17,335 nt of DNA from Oscillospiraceae bacterium (GTDB taxonomy: Bacteria; Bacillota_A; Clostridia; Oscillospirales; Oscillospiraceae): the NCBI GenBank assembly GCA_015068175.1, contig SVLA01000026.1:1-17335 (forward strand). The letters are read 5' to 3'. Shown here in pieces: positions 1 to 6,445 of this stretch. How positions within the stretch are numbered: position 1 is the first letter of the stretch; every line of letters begins with the position of its first letter. The position numbers and the translations under genes were made by a program. Below the pieces are notes generated by a model, which saw nothing but the letters and a program-made list of their open reading frames with translations, made no database searches and had not been told where the DNA came from.

Positions 1-2
1 GT

Positions 3-1448
3 ACCGAACTGTACAACACCTATCTGCCGCCCTTCCAGGCGGCGGTGGATGCGGGGGTGGACATGGTCATGCCGGCTTTTGTGAGCATTGACCGGGTGCC
101 CTGCGTATGCAACGGGTGGCTGCTGCAGGATGTTCTCCGGGAGCGGATGGGGTTCCGGGGCGTGACCATCTCCGATTGGGGCGACGTGGGACAACTGATG
201 AATCACGGCGTGGCGGCGGAGCTGCCGGAAGCGGCCCAACATGCGCTGAATGGGGGGCTGGATATGGATATGATGAGCTTTGCGTATCTGCATCACCTGC
301 CCCAACTGGTGCGTGACGGAAAAGTGCGCGAGCAGGTGCTGGACCAGGCCTGCCTGCGGGTGCTGGAGCTGAAAAACAAGCTGGGTCTGTTCGAAGATCC
401 TTTCAAGAATACAAGCCGGGAGATGCAGGATCGGATCTGCGGCAGCGCGGCGATCCGCAAGGCGGCCTATGACGCGGCGGTCAGCAGCTGCGTTTTGCTG
501 AAAAATGACGGCGTTCTGCCTCTGAAGGCCGGCGCAAAGGTGGCTTTGGTGGGGCCTTATGCCCACAGCGGCGACATTTTGGGCGGATGGTCCCTGGATG
601 GCGGCCAGCCTACCCAGACTCTTTGGGAAGCCTTGACCAAGGACGGACGCCTGGAACTGACGGAGCCGGACCGGGCGGACGTGATCGTCTATGCGGTAGG
701 CGAGCGGCAGCAGGACACGGGTGAGGACACCAGCAAGACCCTGATCCAACTGACCGGGGAGCAAATTGCGGAGCTGCACCGGCTCCATGGCCTGGGCAAA
801 CCGGTGGTCATGGTGCTGTTCTGCGGCCGGCCCCTGATCCTGACGGATGTGCTGCCTTACTGCAATGGACTGCTCAATGCATGGTTCCCCGGCAGTGAAG
901 GCGCGGCGGCCATCACGGCCCTGGTCCTGGGGGATGAAAATCCCAGCGGCCATTTGAGCATGACCTTCCCCAGAGCCTTGGGGCAGGTGCCCATCCATCA
1001 TGACCGGCTCAGCACGGCCAGACCTTTCCAGCCGGGGATGACCTACATCAACCGCTACATCGATGAAGTGAACGAGCCGCTGTTCCCCTTCGGCTATGGA
1101 TTGAGCTATACCACCTTCGCCATTGGGACACCGGCGGTGCAGGAAGAGCATGCCGGGGCGGTAGTGGAAGTGGAAGTCAAAAATACGGGGGACCGGGACG
1201 GCGGCGTGGCGCTGCAGGTCTATGGGCGGCTGCGCCACAGCACCCTGATCCGGCCGGACAAACGGTTGGTGGCGTGGAAAAAGTGCATGCTGAAGGCGGG
1301 CGAAAGCGAAACGGTCCGGTTTGAGATCACGCCCCGGATGCTGTTGATGTACGATGCTGCGGGACGGGCGGTGGAGCCGGAAGGCATTTGCGATTTGGCC
1401 ATCGGCGACCGGAGCGATATTGGTTTTAATGCCCAGGTCGTTTTCTGA
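3..1448 (+). CDS. Glycoside hydrolase family 3 (beta-glucosidase-like), 5' end missing
   Basis: The gene runs in from the left edge, and 481 codons are visible. The visible part starts late in the GH3 N-terminal barrel. The G-V-T-I-S-D-W-G motif carries the likely catalytic nucleophile Asp at nt 174-176. A second domain begins near L-L-K-N-D-G-V-L-P-L (about nt 498) and includes G-E-R-Q-Q-D-T-G-E-D, where the acid/base Glu probably lies. The C-terminal fibronectin-like domain begins near F-P-F-G-Y-G-L-S-Y. Members of this family hydrolyse terminal beta-linked sugars from oligosaccharides, often as intracellular enzymes of fibre-degrading gut bacteria. The exact substrate cannot be read from sequence. 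The 3' end is intact and followed at once by a terminator hairpin. No partner genes are visible, since its upstream context is outside the window. Confidence 0.93.
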   Translation, partial: TELYNTYLPPFQAAVDAGVDMVMPAFVSIDRVPCVCNGWLLQDVLRERMGFRGVTISDWGDVGQLMNHGVAAELPEAAQHALNGGLDMDMMSFAYLHHLPQLVRDGKVREQVLDQACLRVLELKNKLGLFEDPFKNTSREMQDRICGSAAIRKAAYDAAVSSCVLLKNDGVLPLKAGAKVALVGPYAHSGDILGGWSLDGGQPTQTLWEALTKDGRLELTEPDRADVIVYAVGERQQDTGEDTSKTLIQLTGEQIAELHRLHGLGKPVVMVLFCGRPLILTDVLPYCNGLLNAWFPGSEGAAAITALVLGDENPSGHLSMTFPRALGQVPIHHDRLSTARPFQPGMTYINRYIDEVNEPLFPFGYGLSYTTFAIGTPAVQEEHAGAVVEVEVKNTGDRDGGVALQVYGRLRHSTLIRPDKRLVAWKKCMLKAGESETVRFEITPRMLLMYDAAGRAVEPEGICDLAIGDRSDIGFNAQVVF

Positions 1449-1455
1449 TATGGAG

Positions 1456-1489
1456 AAAGGAAGCACATCCGGGTGGGTGTGCTTCCTTT
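1456..1489. terminator. Bidirectional terminator hairpin between GH3 gene and XRE gene
   Basis: A 12-bp stem (AAAGGAAGCACA with TGTGCTTCCTTT) encloses a 10-nt loop. T runs on the plus strand and A-rich sequence on the other side let it serve both convergent genes. It lies 8 nt after the GH3 stop and 4 nt before the end of the minus-strand regulator. Confidence 0.8.
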
Positions 1490-1492
1490 TGG

Positions 1493-1744
1493 TTATTCCT
1501 CATCGTCTGCGCAGAGCCATTCCATGGTGACGCCCAGGGCCTTGGCGAGCATTTTCAATTCCGCGTCGCAAACGTGGCGCTGGCCCTTTTCGATGCGGGA
1601 AATGATCAGGGGCGTGATGTCCATGCCCAGCAAATTGATCTCCCGCGCCAGATCCTCCTGCTTCATGGGCGGTTTCTGCATGGCCCGGCCCAGACGGATC
1701 CGCGCGCCGCAAATGTTGCCCTTTATCAAGAAATTCTTCCCCAT
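1493..1744 (-). CDS. XRE-family helix-turn-helix regulator (small)
   Basis: This 83-aa protein is almost entirely one Cro/C1-type HTH domain. The visible motif is M-K-Q-E-D-L-A-R-E-I-N, then I-S-R-I-E-K-G-Q-R, then L-K-M-L-A-K-A-L-G-V-T. It has no sensor or effector domain. An in-frame ATG 18 nt upstream (1762) exists, but ATG 1744 is preferred because GAGAGG lies 7 nt before it and the product then starts M-G-K-N like related small regulators. The gene diverges from the 65-aa gene at 1883. The shared intergenic region has a 9-bp inverted repeat overlapping promoter-like elements on both strands, which suggests it represses itself and its neighbour. This regulatory role is inferred. Confidence 0.88.
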   Translation of the reverse strand: MGKNFLIKGNICGARIRLGRAMQKPPMKQEDLAREINLLGMDITPLIISRIEKGQRHVCDAELKMLAKALGVTMEWLCADDEE

Positions 1745-1778
1745 AACCATACCTCTCAACATCTATTAAAGATAAAAA

Positions 1779-1818
1779 ATATCTTGTATGTTGATTTTAT
1801 TTCAAAACAAGATATAAT
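1779..1818. promoter_or_regulatory. Divergent promoter region with 9-bp inverted-repeat operator
   Basis: ATATCTTGT (1779-1787) and ACAAGATAT (1807-1815) are perfect inverted repeats 19 nt apart. On the plus strand TTGATT (1791-1796) and TATAAT (1813-1818) are 16 nt apart and would drive the gene at 1883; the right half-site overlaps this -10. On the minus strand TTGAAA (from 1805 to 1800) and TATTTT (around the left half-site) could drive the regulator. The arrangement fits an operator for the adjacent XRE protein; binding is inferred. Confidence 0.6.
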
Positions 1819-1832
1819 TATGAATGTAAATG

Positions 1833-1856
1833 ACATCCAGTATCTACTCTGGATGT
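1833..1856 (+). other. 5'-UTR hairpin ahead of the 65-aa gene
   Basis: ACATCCAG and CTGGATGT form a perfect 8-bp stem around an 8-nt loop, between the predicted promoter and the ribosome binding site. There is no T tract, so it is not a terminator. It could stabilise the mRNA or be a second protein-binding site. Confidence 0.5.
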
Positions 1857-1882
1857 TCTAAAAATTTATAGGGGGAATTATT

Positions 1883-2080
1883 ATGGCATCTTTGCGGGAT
1901 TATTGTGAAAAGTTTAGCACCGCGCAGCTACAGGCGCTGCTGCGGGAGGAGTGCGCGGGGCGGGGGGAACTGCCGCCGGAGGGGATCCTGGCAATTTGCG
2001 AGATCCTGTCGCTGCGCTGCCCGGAGCTGCCTACCGTCAAGCAGACCCTCCTGGAGCTTTGCCGCGCCTACTTGCCTTGA
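1883..2080 (+). CDS. Hypothetical 65-aa protein
   Basis: I do not recognise a family. Support for a real gene comes from a strong ribosome binding site (AGGGGGA, 9 nt before ATG 1883), an upstream promoter with TATAAT, and divergence from an XRE regulator. The product is soluble and predicted largely helical, with many Leu, Glu and Cys residues (four Cys) and no signal peptide or membrane segment. It ends just before a block of intergenic hairpin repeats, with no simple terminator of its own. The pairing of a small regulator with a small adjacent protein resembles toxin-antitoxin or phage-derived control modules, but no known toxin motif is visible. Confidence 0.6.
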   Translation: MASLRDYCEKFSTAQLQALLREECAGRGELPPEGILAICEILSLRCPELPTVKQTLLELCRAYLP

Positions 2081-2095
2081 CGCGCATTCGTACAC

Positions 2096-2310
2096 CCATT
2101 GTAGGGGGGCGACTCGACGCCCCGGTGGTTTTCTAAAAACCACATTGCCCCAGGCGCGTCCTTGGCCCCCGCTTTTAAGAGGGGGCTGGCAAGGAATGGC
2201 CCACGGCCATTCCTTGGGGATCATGTCCGTTTTTTGCTCCCCCCGCCCCAGTGTGCGCACTGGGGCACCCCCCTCATAAATGCGGGGGGCAAGAGGGTGT
2301 AGGATAAATT
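2096..2310. repeat. Cluster of intergenic hairpin repeats
   Basis: No gene is supported here. At least five hairpins are packed into about 200 nt: GGGGCG/CGCCCC (2106-2123), GTGGTTTT/AAAACCAC (2125-2143), GCCCCC/GGGGGC (2165-2186), an 11-bp stem AAGGAATGGCC/GGCCATTCCTT (2191-2215), and GCCCCAGTG/CACTGGGGC near 2241-2264. The part at 2165-2215 has the same plan as each arm of the element at 9400-9533: a C-rich hairpin, then TGGC, then a second hairpin. The cluster looks like several mobile intergenic repeats inserted next to each other. Confidence 0.65.
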
Positions 2311-2330
2311 CCAATTTACAACTTTGTTCC

Positions 2331-2365
2331 GAAAAAAGACCTCTGGACCATTGGGCCCAGAGGTC
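2331..2365 (-). terminator. Terminator of the lost GGGtGRT gene copy
   Basis: On the minus strand GACCTCTGG and CCAGAGGTC form a 9-bp stem followed by TTTTTT. It lies 15 nt downstream of the relict stop codon at 2380-2382. Its sequence differs from the terminator of the intact gene (3325-3359), so this is not a simple recent copy of that end. Confidence 0.8.
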
Positions 2366-2379
2366 GATTTGTTTTTGTC

Positions 2380-2490
2380 TTACTTCTTCAGGGATTCTTC
2401 CACAGCAACAGCCACGGAAACGGTCATGCCGACCATGGGGTTGTTGCCTGCGCCCTCAGCCCATGGGAAGCCTCCGTTGTCGGCTTCCTG
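2380..2490 (-). pseudogene. Relict 3' end of a second GGGtGRT gene
   Basis: Reading the minus strand gives G-A-G-N-N-P-M-V-G-M-T-V-S-V-A-V-A-V-E-E-S-L-K-K and a stop, nearly the same C-terminus as the intact GGGtGRT protein encoded at 3384-4382. A 48-nt stretch (2408-2455) is identical to 3409-3456. Upstream of that the relict reads G-F-P-W-A-E-G where the intact gene reads G-F-L, and it ends with an extra Lys. Homology stops near 2490. It has its own distinct terminator, so it is the stub of a diverged paralogue or of the former resident gene, not a duplication in progress. Confidence 0.8.
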
Positions 2491-2544
2491 AAGTTGAGAA
2501 AATACCCTGAAATACCTGTGTTTTTACCACAAATTGATCGTCTT

Positions 2545-2562
2545 TTGAAAATCAGTTTTCAA
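2545..2562. other. Palindrome TTGAAAA-4-TTTTCAA
   Basis: A perfect 7-bp inverted repeat with a 4-nt spacer lies in AT-rich DNA between the relict gene stub and the first 35-bp repeat. It may be an operator or an element end; nothing here decides between them. Confidence 0.4.
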
Positions 2563-2578
2563 CCTGTTCGCCCGATTT

Positions 2579-2613
2579 TGTGGACAAATGTGGACGAAAA
2601 TTTTTTGTCCACA
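2579..2613 (+). repeat. 35-bp repeat, left copy
   Basis: It contains TGTGGAC twice in direct orientation and GTCCACA once inverted, so the second and third boxes form a hairpin closed by A and T runs. The copy at 3259-3293 differs at only 2 of 35 positions. The two copies flank the WYL remnant in the same orientation, 680 bp apart. Confidence 0.85.
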
Positions 2614-2741
2614 TCCTGTAATTATTATATCAGATCCTCAGATTTTTTCAAGTATTCTCTTTTGAGCCAATGAATAATTAACTGCTCTTATTCACTCTAA
2701 AGGGTCAACTTTTATCAACTATCCAAGAGTATCATCAACTC

Positions 2742-3182
2742 TTACTCAGTTTCGTATCTTCCATAAATGTCATCAAGGAAGTTTTGGAAGTCCTCCACCA
2801 CGCTTGGAGGCGATGCGATCTTCGCCATCTTGCGGAAGCCGCAGAGCCAACCGAAGAACTGGTCACTGATAGCGATTTCTGTATTTACAACAAAGTGCCG
2901 TTCCCCATCTGCGTAGTAGGAAACATCTGCGCCAGTGCCGAAACGGTCAACCATGGTATCCAGAAGGTTGTTGGTGAACCGCAGACTCACACGCTTTTTC
3001 TCGCCGCTGAACATACCGAAGTGCTGCTGCGTGTAGGCTTCCATGTTGATCTTGGAGAACTCCATGTTGCCCTCTCTTGGCTCATTCAAGATCTCAACAC
3101 TCTTCATTCGATCCAAGCGGAAAGTGATTGTACTGCCCCTCTGAGCATTCCACGCAAGAACATAGTAGTAGCCGTAAATCAT
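2742..3182 (-). pseudogene. WYL-domain regulator remnant (C-terminal part only)
   Basis: This 146-aa open frame holds most of a WYL domain (Y-Y-Y-V-L-A-W-N, F-R-L-D-R-M) and the following C-terminal extension (F-G-M-F-S-G-E, V-D-R-F-G). WYL regulators normally begin with a DNA-binding HTH, which is absent. The start ATG 3182 has only a poor ribosome binding site. It overlaps, as ATGA, the stop of a 12-codon frame (3179-3217) that does have a good site (AAGGAG, 9 nt upstream of its ATG). The simplest reading is an internal deletion plus frame shift of a full-length gene. A short WYL-only protein made by translational coupling is possible. Base composition is much more AT-rich than the neighbours, pointing to foreign origin. 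Confidence 0.7.
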
Positions 3183-3217
3183 GGTTTGCGTTCTCTTACC
3201 TTTACTTCATCAAGCAT
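3179..3217 (-). other. 12-codon leader frame of the WYL remnant
   Basis: ATG at 3217 is preceded by AAGGAGAATTGCT, a good ribosome binding site. The frame encodes M-L-D-E-V-K-V-R-E-R-K-P and stops at a TGA overlapping the ATG of the 146-aa frame. It is probably the original N-terminus of the WYL gene, left after deletion of the HTH region. Confidence 0.45.
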
Positions 3218-3258
3218 AGCAATTCTCCTTCTGTCTCACCCTTGTCCCAAGCGTAAAA

Positions 3259-3293
3259 TGTGGACAAATGTGGACGAAAAATTATTGTCCACA
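3259..3293 (+). repeat. 35-bp repeat, right copy
   Basis: Same structure as 2579-2613, with 33 of 35 positions identical (two T-to-A changes in the hairpin loop). It lies just upstream of the WYL leader frame when read on the minus strand, where it could also act as that gene's operator. Confidence 0.85.
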
Positions 3294-3324
3294 AAATTCA
3301 CTCAAAAACAGGGTATCAGAGGAC

Positions 3325-3359
3325 AAAAAATGCTCCTGACCTTGACGATCAGGAGCATT
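3325..3359 (-). terminator. Terminator of the NifU-like/GGGtGRT operon
   Basis: On the minus strand AATGCTCCTGA and TCAGGAGCATT pair in an 11-bp stem with a 9-nt loop, then a T run. It sits about 25 nt after the GGGtGRT stop. Confidence 0.88.
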
Positions 3360-3383
3360 TCTATGCGTTTTGAGGTAAAAATC

Positions 3384-4382
3384 TTACTTCAGGCTTTCCT
3401 CAACAGCGACAGCCACGGAAACGGTCATGCCGACCATGGGGTTGTTGCCTGCGCCCAGGAAGCCCATCATCTCAACGTGGGCGGGGACGGAGGAAGAACC
3501 GGCGAACTGAGCGTCGCCGTGCATACGGCCCATGGTATCGGTCATGCCATAGGAAGCGGGACCGGCCGCCATGTTATCGGGGTGCAGGGTACGGCCCGTG
3601 CCACCGCCGGAAGCCACGGAGAAGTACTTCTTGCCCTGCTCCATGCACTCCTTCTTGTAAGTGCCGGCAACAGGATGCTGGAAGCGGGTGGGGTTGGTGG
3701 AGTTGCCGGTGATGGAAACGTCCACGCCCTCGTAACGCATGACTGCCACGCCTTCGCGGACGTCGTCACAGCCGTAGCAGTTGACGGCAGCGCGCTCGCC
3801 GGTGGAGTAGGGGATGCGGTTGACGATCTTCAGCTCGCCGGTGTAGTAATCAAACTGCGTCTGCACATAGGTGAAGCCGTTGATCCGGGAGATGATCTGA
3901 GCAGCGTCCTTGCCCAGGCCGTTCAGGATGACCCGCAGGGGCTCCTTACGGGCCTTGTTGGCGGAGCGAGCGATGCCGATGGCGCCTTCAGCGGCGGCGA
4001 AGGACTCGTGGCCGGCCAGGAAGGCAAAGCACTTGGTCTCATCACGCAGCAGCATGGCGCCCAGGTTGCCGTGGCCGATACCGACCTTGCGGTCCTCAGC
4101 CACGGAGCCGGGGATGCAGAAGGCCTGCAGGCCGATGCCGATGGCCTCGGCGGCCTCGGCGGCGTTCTTCACGCCCTTCTTCAGAGCGATGGCGGCGCCG
4201 CAGCAGTAAGCCCAGGCGGCGTCCTCAAAAGCGATGGGCTGAATGCCCTTGACGATCTCGTAGGGATCGAAGCCGGCTTCCTTGCACAGGGCGCGGCAGG
4301 CTTCCACGGACTCCAGGCCGTACTGAGCCAGGACGCCGTTGATCTTGTCGATCTTTCTTTCGTAACCTTCAAACAGAGCCAT
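3384..4382 (-). CDS. GGGtGRT protein
   Basis: The 332-aa product carries the motif that names this family, G-G-G-T-G-R-T, at residues 259-265. It also has N-C-Y-G-C (201-205) and several Gly-rich segments. The family is conserved in many anaerobic Clostridia beside a NifU-like scaffold protein, but its biochemical role is not established; a part in iron-sulfur metabolism is inferred from that pairing. The frame is open for 33 more codons upstream. ATG 4382 is chosen because AAGGAGG lies 8 nt before it and the extension would overlap the upstream gene with no family resemblance. It is the second gene of a two-gene operon, 13 nt after its partner. There are no membrane segments or signal peptide, so it is likely cytoplasmic. 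A partial second copy of its 3' end lies at 2380-2490. Confidence 0.92.
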   Translation of the reverse strand: MALFEGYERKIDKINGVLAQYGLESVEACRALCKEAGFDPYEIVKGIQPIAFEDAAWAYCCGAAIALKKGVKNAAEAAEAIGIGLQAFCIPGSVAEDRKVGIGHGNLGAMLLRDETKCFAFLAGHESFAAAEGAIGIARSANKARKEPLRVILNGLGKDAAQIISRINGFTYVQTQFDYYTGELKIVNRIPYSTGERAAVNCYGCDDVREGVAVMRYEGVDVSITGNSTNPTRFQHPVAGTYKKECMEQGKKYFSVASGGGTGRTLHPDNMAAGPASYGMTDTMGRMHGDAQFAGSSSVPAHVEMMGFLGAGNNPMVGMTVSVAVAVEESLK

Positions 4383-4395
4383 AGCAGCGTCCTCC

Positions 4396-5088
4396 TTATT
4401 CGTGGCGGGGATCGATGTACTTGGCAGCGCCGGCGAAACGGCCGTAGGAACCCTTGGCCTTCTCCAGAGCTTCATTGGCATCGATGCCCTTCTTGATCAT
4501 GTCCATCATTCTGCCCAGATTGATGAACTCGTAACCGATGATCAGGTCGTCCTCGTCCAGAGCGATGCGGGTGACGTAACCCTCAGCCATCTCCAGGTAA
4601 CGGGGGCCTTTGACCTTGGTGGCGAACATGGTGCCCACCTGGCTGCGCAGGCCCTTGCCCAGGTCCTCCAGGGAGGCGCCGACGGCCAGACCGTCCTCGG
4701 AGAAGGCGGACTGGGAGCGGCCGTAAACGATCTGCAGGAACAGTTCGCGCATGGCGGTGTTGATGGCGTCGCACACCAGGTCGGTGTTCAGCGCCTCCAG
4801 CAGGGTCTTACCGATGAGGATCTCGGAGGCCATTGCTGCGGAGTGGGTCATGCCGGAGCAGCCCAGGGTCTCCACCAGGGCCTCCTCGATGATGCCTTCC
4901 TTCACGTTCAGGGTCAGCTTGCAGCAGCCCTGCTGAGGAGCGCACCAGCCGATGCCGTGGGTGAAACCGCTGACATCCTTAATTTCCTTGACCTGGACCC
5001 ACTTGCCCTCTTCGGGGATGGGGGCGGGGCCGTGATAGGCGCCCTTGGCCACGGAGCACATATGCTGTACTTCTGCACTATAAATCAT
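4396..5088 (-). CDS. NifU/IscU-like iron-sulfur cluster scaffold protein
   Basis: The 230-aa protein resembles the NifU N-terminal (IscU-like) scaffold fold. Possible ligand cysteines are C49 in G-W-C-A-P, C55 and C56 in G-C-C-K-L, C77 in L-G-C-S-G-M-T and C106. IscU-type proteins assemble Fe-S clusters on such cysteines. The C-S-G-M-T-H-S-A-A-M-A-S-E stretch is the most family-like part. Start ATG 5088 is chosen over an ATG 21 nt upstream because AAAGGA lies 8 nt before it. Transcription comes from a consensus promoter (5164-5192). It is followed after 13 nt by the GGGtGRT gene, and the two very likely work together. No cysteine desulfurase is nearby. Confidence 0.88.
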   Translation of the reverse strand: MIYSAEVQHMCSVAKGAYHGPAPIPEEGKWVQVKEIKDVSGFTHGIGWCAPQQGCCKLTLNVKEGIIEEALVETLGCSGMTHSAAMASEILIGKTLLEALNTDLVCDAINTAMRELFLQIVYGRSQSAFSEDGLAVGASLEDLGKGLRSQVGTMFATKVKGPRYLEMAEGYVTRIALDEDDLIIGYEFINLGRMMDMIKKGIDANEALEKAKGSYGRFAGAAKYIDPRHE

Positions 5089-5108
5089 GGCAATTTTCCT
5101 TTCTTTCA

Positions 5109-5158
5109 AAAGACGTGTCGTCTTTGGATTTATGAAGCCGGAAATCCGAAGATTTCCG
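5109..5158 (-). promoter_or_regulatory. Structured 5' UTR of the NifU-like/GGGtGRT operon
   Basis: Two perfect hairpins occupy the leader. CGGAAATC-TTCG-GATTTCCG (5139-5158) has a stable UUCG tetraloop and begins at about the predicted transcription start. AAAGACG-ACA-CGTCTTT (5109-5125) lies just ahead of the ribosome binding site. The first probably protects the mRNA 5' end; the second could affect translation. Confidence 0.65.
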
Positions 5159-5163
5159 CATAT

Positions 5164-5192
5164 ATTATACAGACAAGCGGGGCGGTTGTCAA
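5164..5192 (-). promoter_or_regulatory. Consensus sigma-A promoter for the NifU-like/GGGtGRT operon
   Basis: Minus strand: TTGACA (5192-5187), 17-nt spacer, TATAAT (5169-5164). Both hexamers match the consensus exactly, so expression is expected to be strong. Predicted start is near 5157. Confidence 0.9.
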
Positions 5193-5353
5193 TCCGGGAT
5201 AGCGGAAAATCGGTGTGTTTTTATCCAATTAGGATCCTCTGAGAAAGAAGACAGAGGGCAAAAAATGGGGATCGGGGACAGGCAGGTATAAAATCCCGCC
5301 GGTGCCGTACAATCTATAGTATGATCCCGAAGAATTGACCGGAGGTAGAAACT

Positions 5354-6397
5354 GTGAAATTGCCTTCTTCGTGGCAGAGAAACTGCCTGATCGCCCTTTG
5401 CGCGGTGCTGGCGGTGGTATTGGTGGCGCTGCTGCTGGCCACCGGATATGTGCATTATATGCTGAATTTTATAGATCGGGTGGACCCGGACGAAGGGACG
5501 CTCAGTTCGGAGGAGATTGCGGATATGACGGAGGAAACGGACCCGGATCACACCGGGCCGGCGGTGGATCCCACGGATATCGTCATGGATCTGCCGTCGG
5601 TGCCGGAGGATGGGGACCATGGGAAGCACATCGTCAATGTACTGCTGGTGGGCCAGGACCGCCGGGAAGGGGAGAAGCGCCAGCGGTCCGACGTGATGAT
5701 GCTCTGCACCTTCAACACGAAGAAAAAGACGGTGACCCTGACGTCGTTTCTGCGGGATACCTACGTTTATGTGCCGGATCATGGGTATAAAAAGCTGAAC
5801 GCGGCCTATGTTTACGGCGGATTTTCTCTGCTGAACGAGACACTGCGGGTGAATTTCGGCGTTTATGTGGATGCCAATGTGGAGGTGGATTTTTTCGGCT
5901 TCACGGAGATCATCGATCTGCTGGGGGGCGTGGACATTACCCTGACCCAGAAGGAAGCGGATTATTTGAACGAGAACAAGGGATTTGAGTACAATCAGGG
6001 GGAAGTTTGGTCGCTGAAAGCCGGCGTGAATCATCTCAACGGGGCCCAGGCCCTGGCCTACAGCCGGATCCGGAAGATCGACAGCGATTTCGGCCGGACC
6101 CAGAGGCAGCGGGCGGTGGTCATGGCCCTGATCGAAAGCTACAAAAACAAGAGCCTGCGGACCATGCTGGGACTGGTGCCGAAGATCCTGCCCATGGTCC
6201 GGACGGATCTGACCAACGGGGAGATCCTGTCCTATGTAACGGAGCTGTTTCCCATGGCAGCGGGGGCGGAATATGAGACCATGTATATCCCGGCCAAGGG
6301 GACCTGGCGGGACGAGTATGTAAAGGGATTGGGCGCCTGCCTGATCCCGGATCTGGAGGCGAACCGGGCCATCCTGGAAAGGTTGTTTGAGGAATAA
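5354..6397 (+). CDS. LCP family (LytR-CpsA-Psr) cell-wall glycopolymer ligase
   Basis: LCP enzymes move undecaprenyl-linked glycopolymers onto peptidoglycan at the outer face of the membrane. The 347-aa protein has a single N-terminal membrane anchor (about residues 11-33), an acidic linker (about 40-90), then the LCP domain. Visible hallmarks are L-L-V-G-Q-D-R-R with Q-R-S-D-V-M-M-L, T-S-F-L-R-D-T-Y-V, K-L-N-A-A-Y-V-Y-G-G, and A-L-A-Y-S-R-I-R with the R-T-Q-R-Q-R motif. These supply the usual Arg/Asp phosphate-binding residues. Start is GTG 5354, 8 nt after GGAGG; no ATG fits. It stands alone, divergent from the NifU-like operon and ended by a strong terminator. The polymer transferred cannot be inferred. 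Confidence 0.93.
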   Translation: MKLPSSWQRNCLIALCAVLAVVLVALLLATGYVHYMLNFIDRVDPDEGTLSSEEIADMTEETDPDHTGPAVDPTDIVMDLPSVPEDGDHGKHIVNVLLVGQDRREGEKRQRSDVMMLCTFNTKKKTVTLTSFLRDTYVYVPDHGYKKLNAAYVYGGFSLLNETLRVNFGVYVDANVEVDFFGFTEIIDLLGGVDITLTQKEADYLNENKGFEYNQGEVWSLKAGVNHLNGAQALAYSRIRKIDSDFGRTQRQRAVVMALIESYKNKSLRTMLGLVPKILPMVRTDLTNGEILSYVTELFPMAAGAEYETMYIPAKGTWRDEYVKGLGACLIPDLEANRAILERLFEE

Positions 6398-6400
6398 AGG

Positions 6401-6429
6401 ACCGGCCGCAGAGGAAAACTGCGGCCGGT
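6401..6429. terminator. Terminator between convergent LCP and RluA genes
   Basis: ACCGGCCGCAG and CTGCGGCCGGT form a perfect 11-bp stem with a 7-nt loop, 3 nt after the LCP stop. The trailing T run is short. Confidence 0.75.
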
Positions 6430-6445
6430 TTGCTGTGGGATGAGG

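Noticed and set aside
2579..2613. Cluster of DnaA-box-like sequences as a replication origin
   Set aside because: TGTGGACAA and TTGTCCACA each miss the DnaA consensus by one position, and neither dnaA, dnaN, rep genes nor an AT-rich unwinding region accompanies them.
2784..4496. 570-codon plus-strand open frame
   Set aside because: It is antisense to the WYL remnant and the GGGtGRT gene and crosses their boundaries; composition is that of a shadow frame.
5236..5258. CCTCTG/CAGAGG hairpin upstream of the LCP gene
   Set aside because: The stem is only 6 bp with a 10-nt A-rich loop and no T run; it is not distinguishable from chance.
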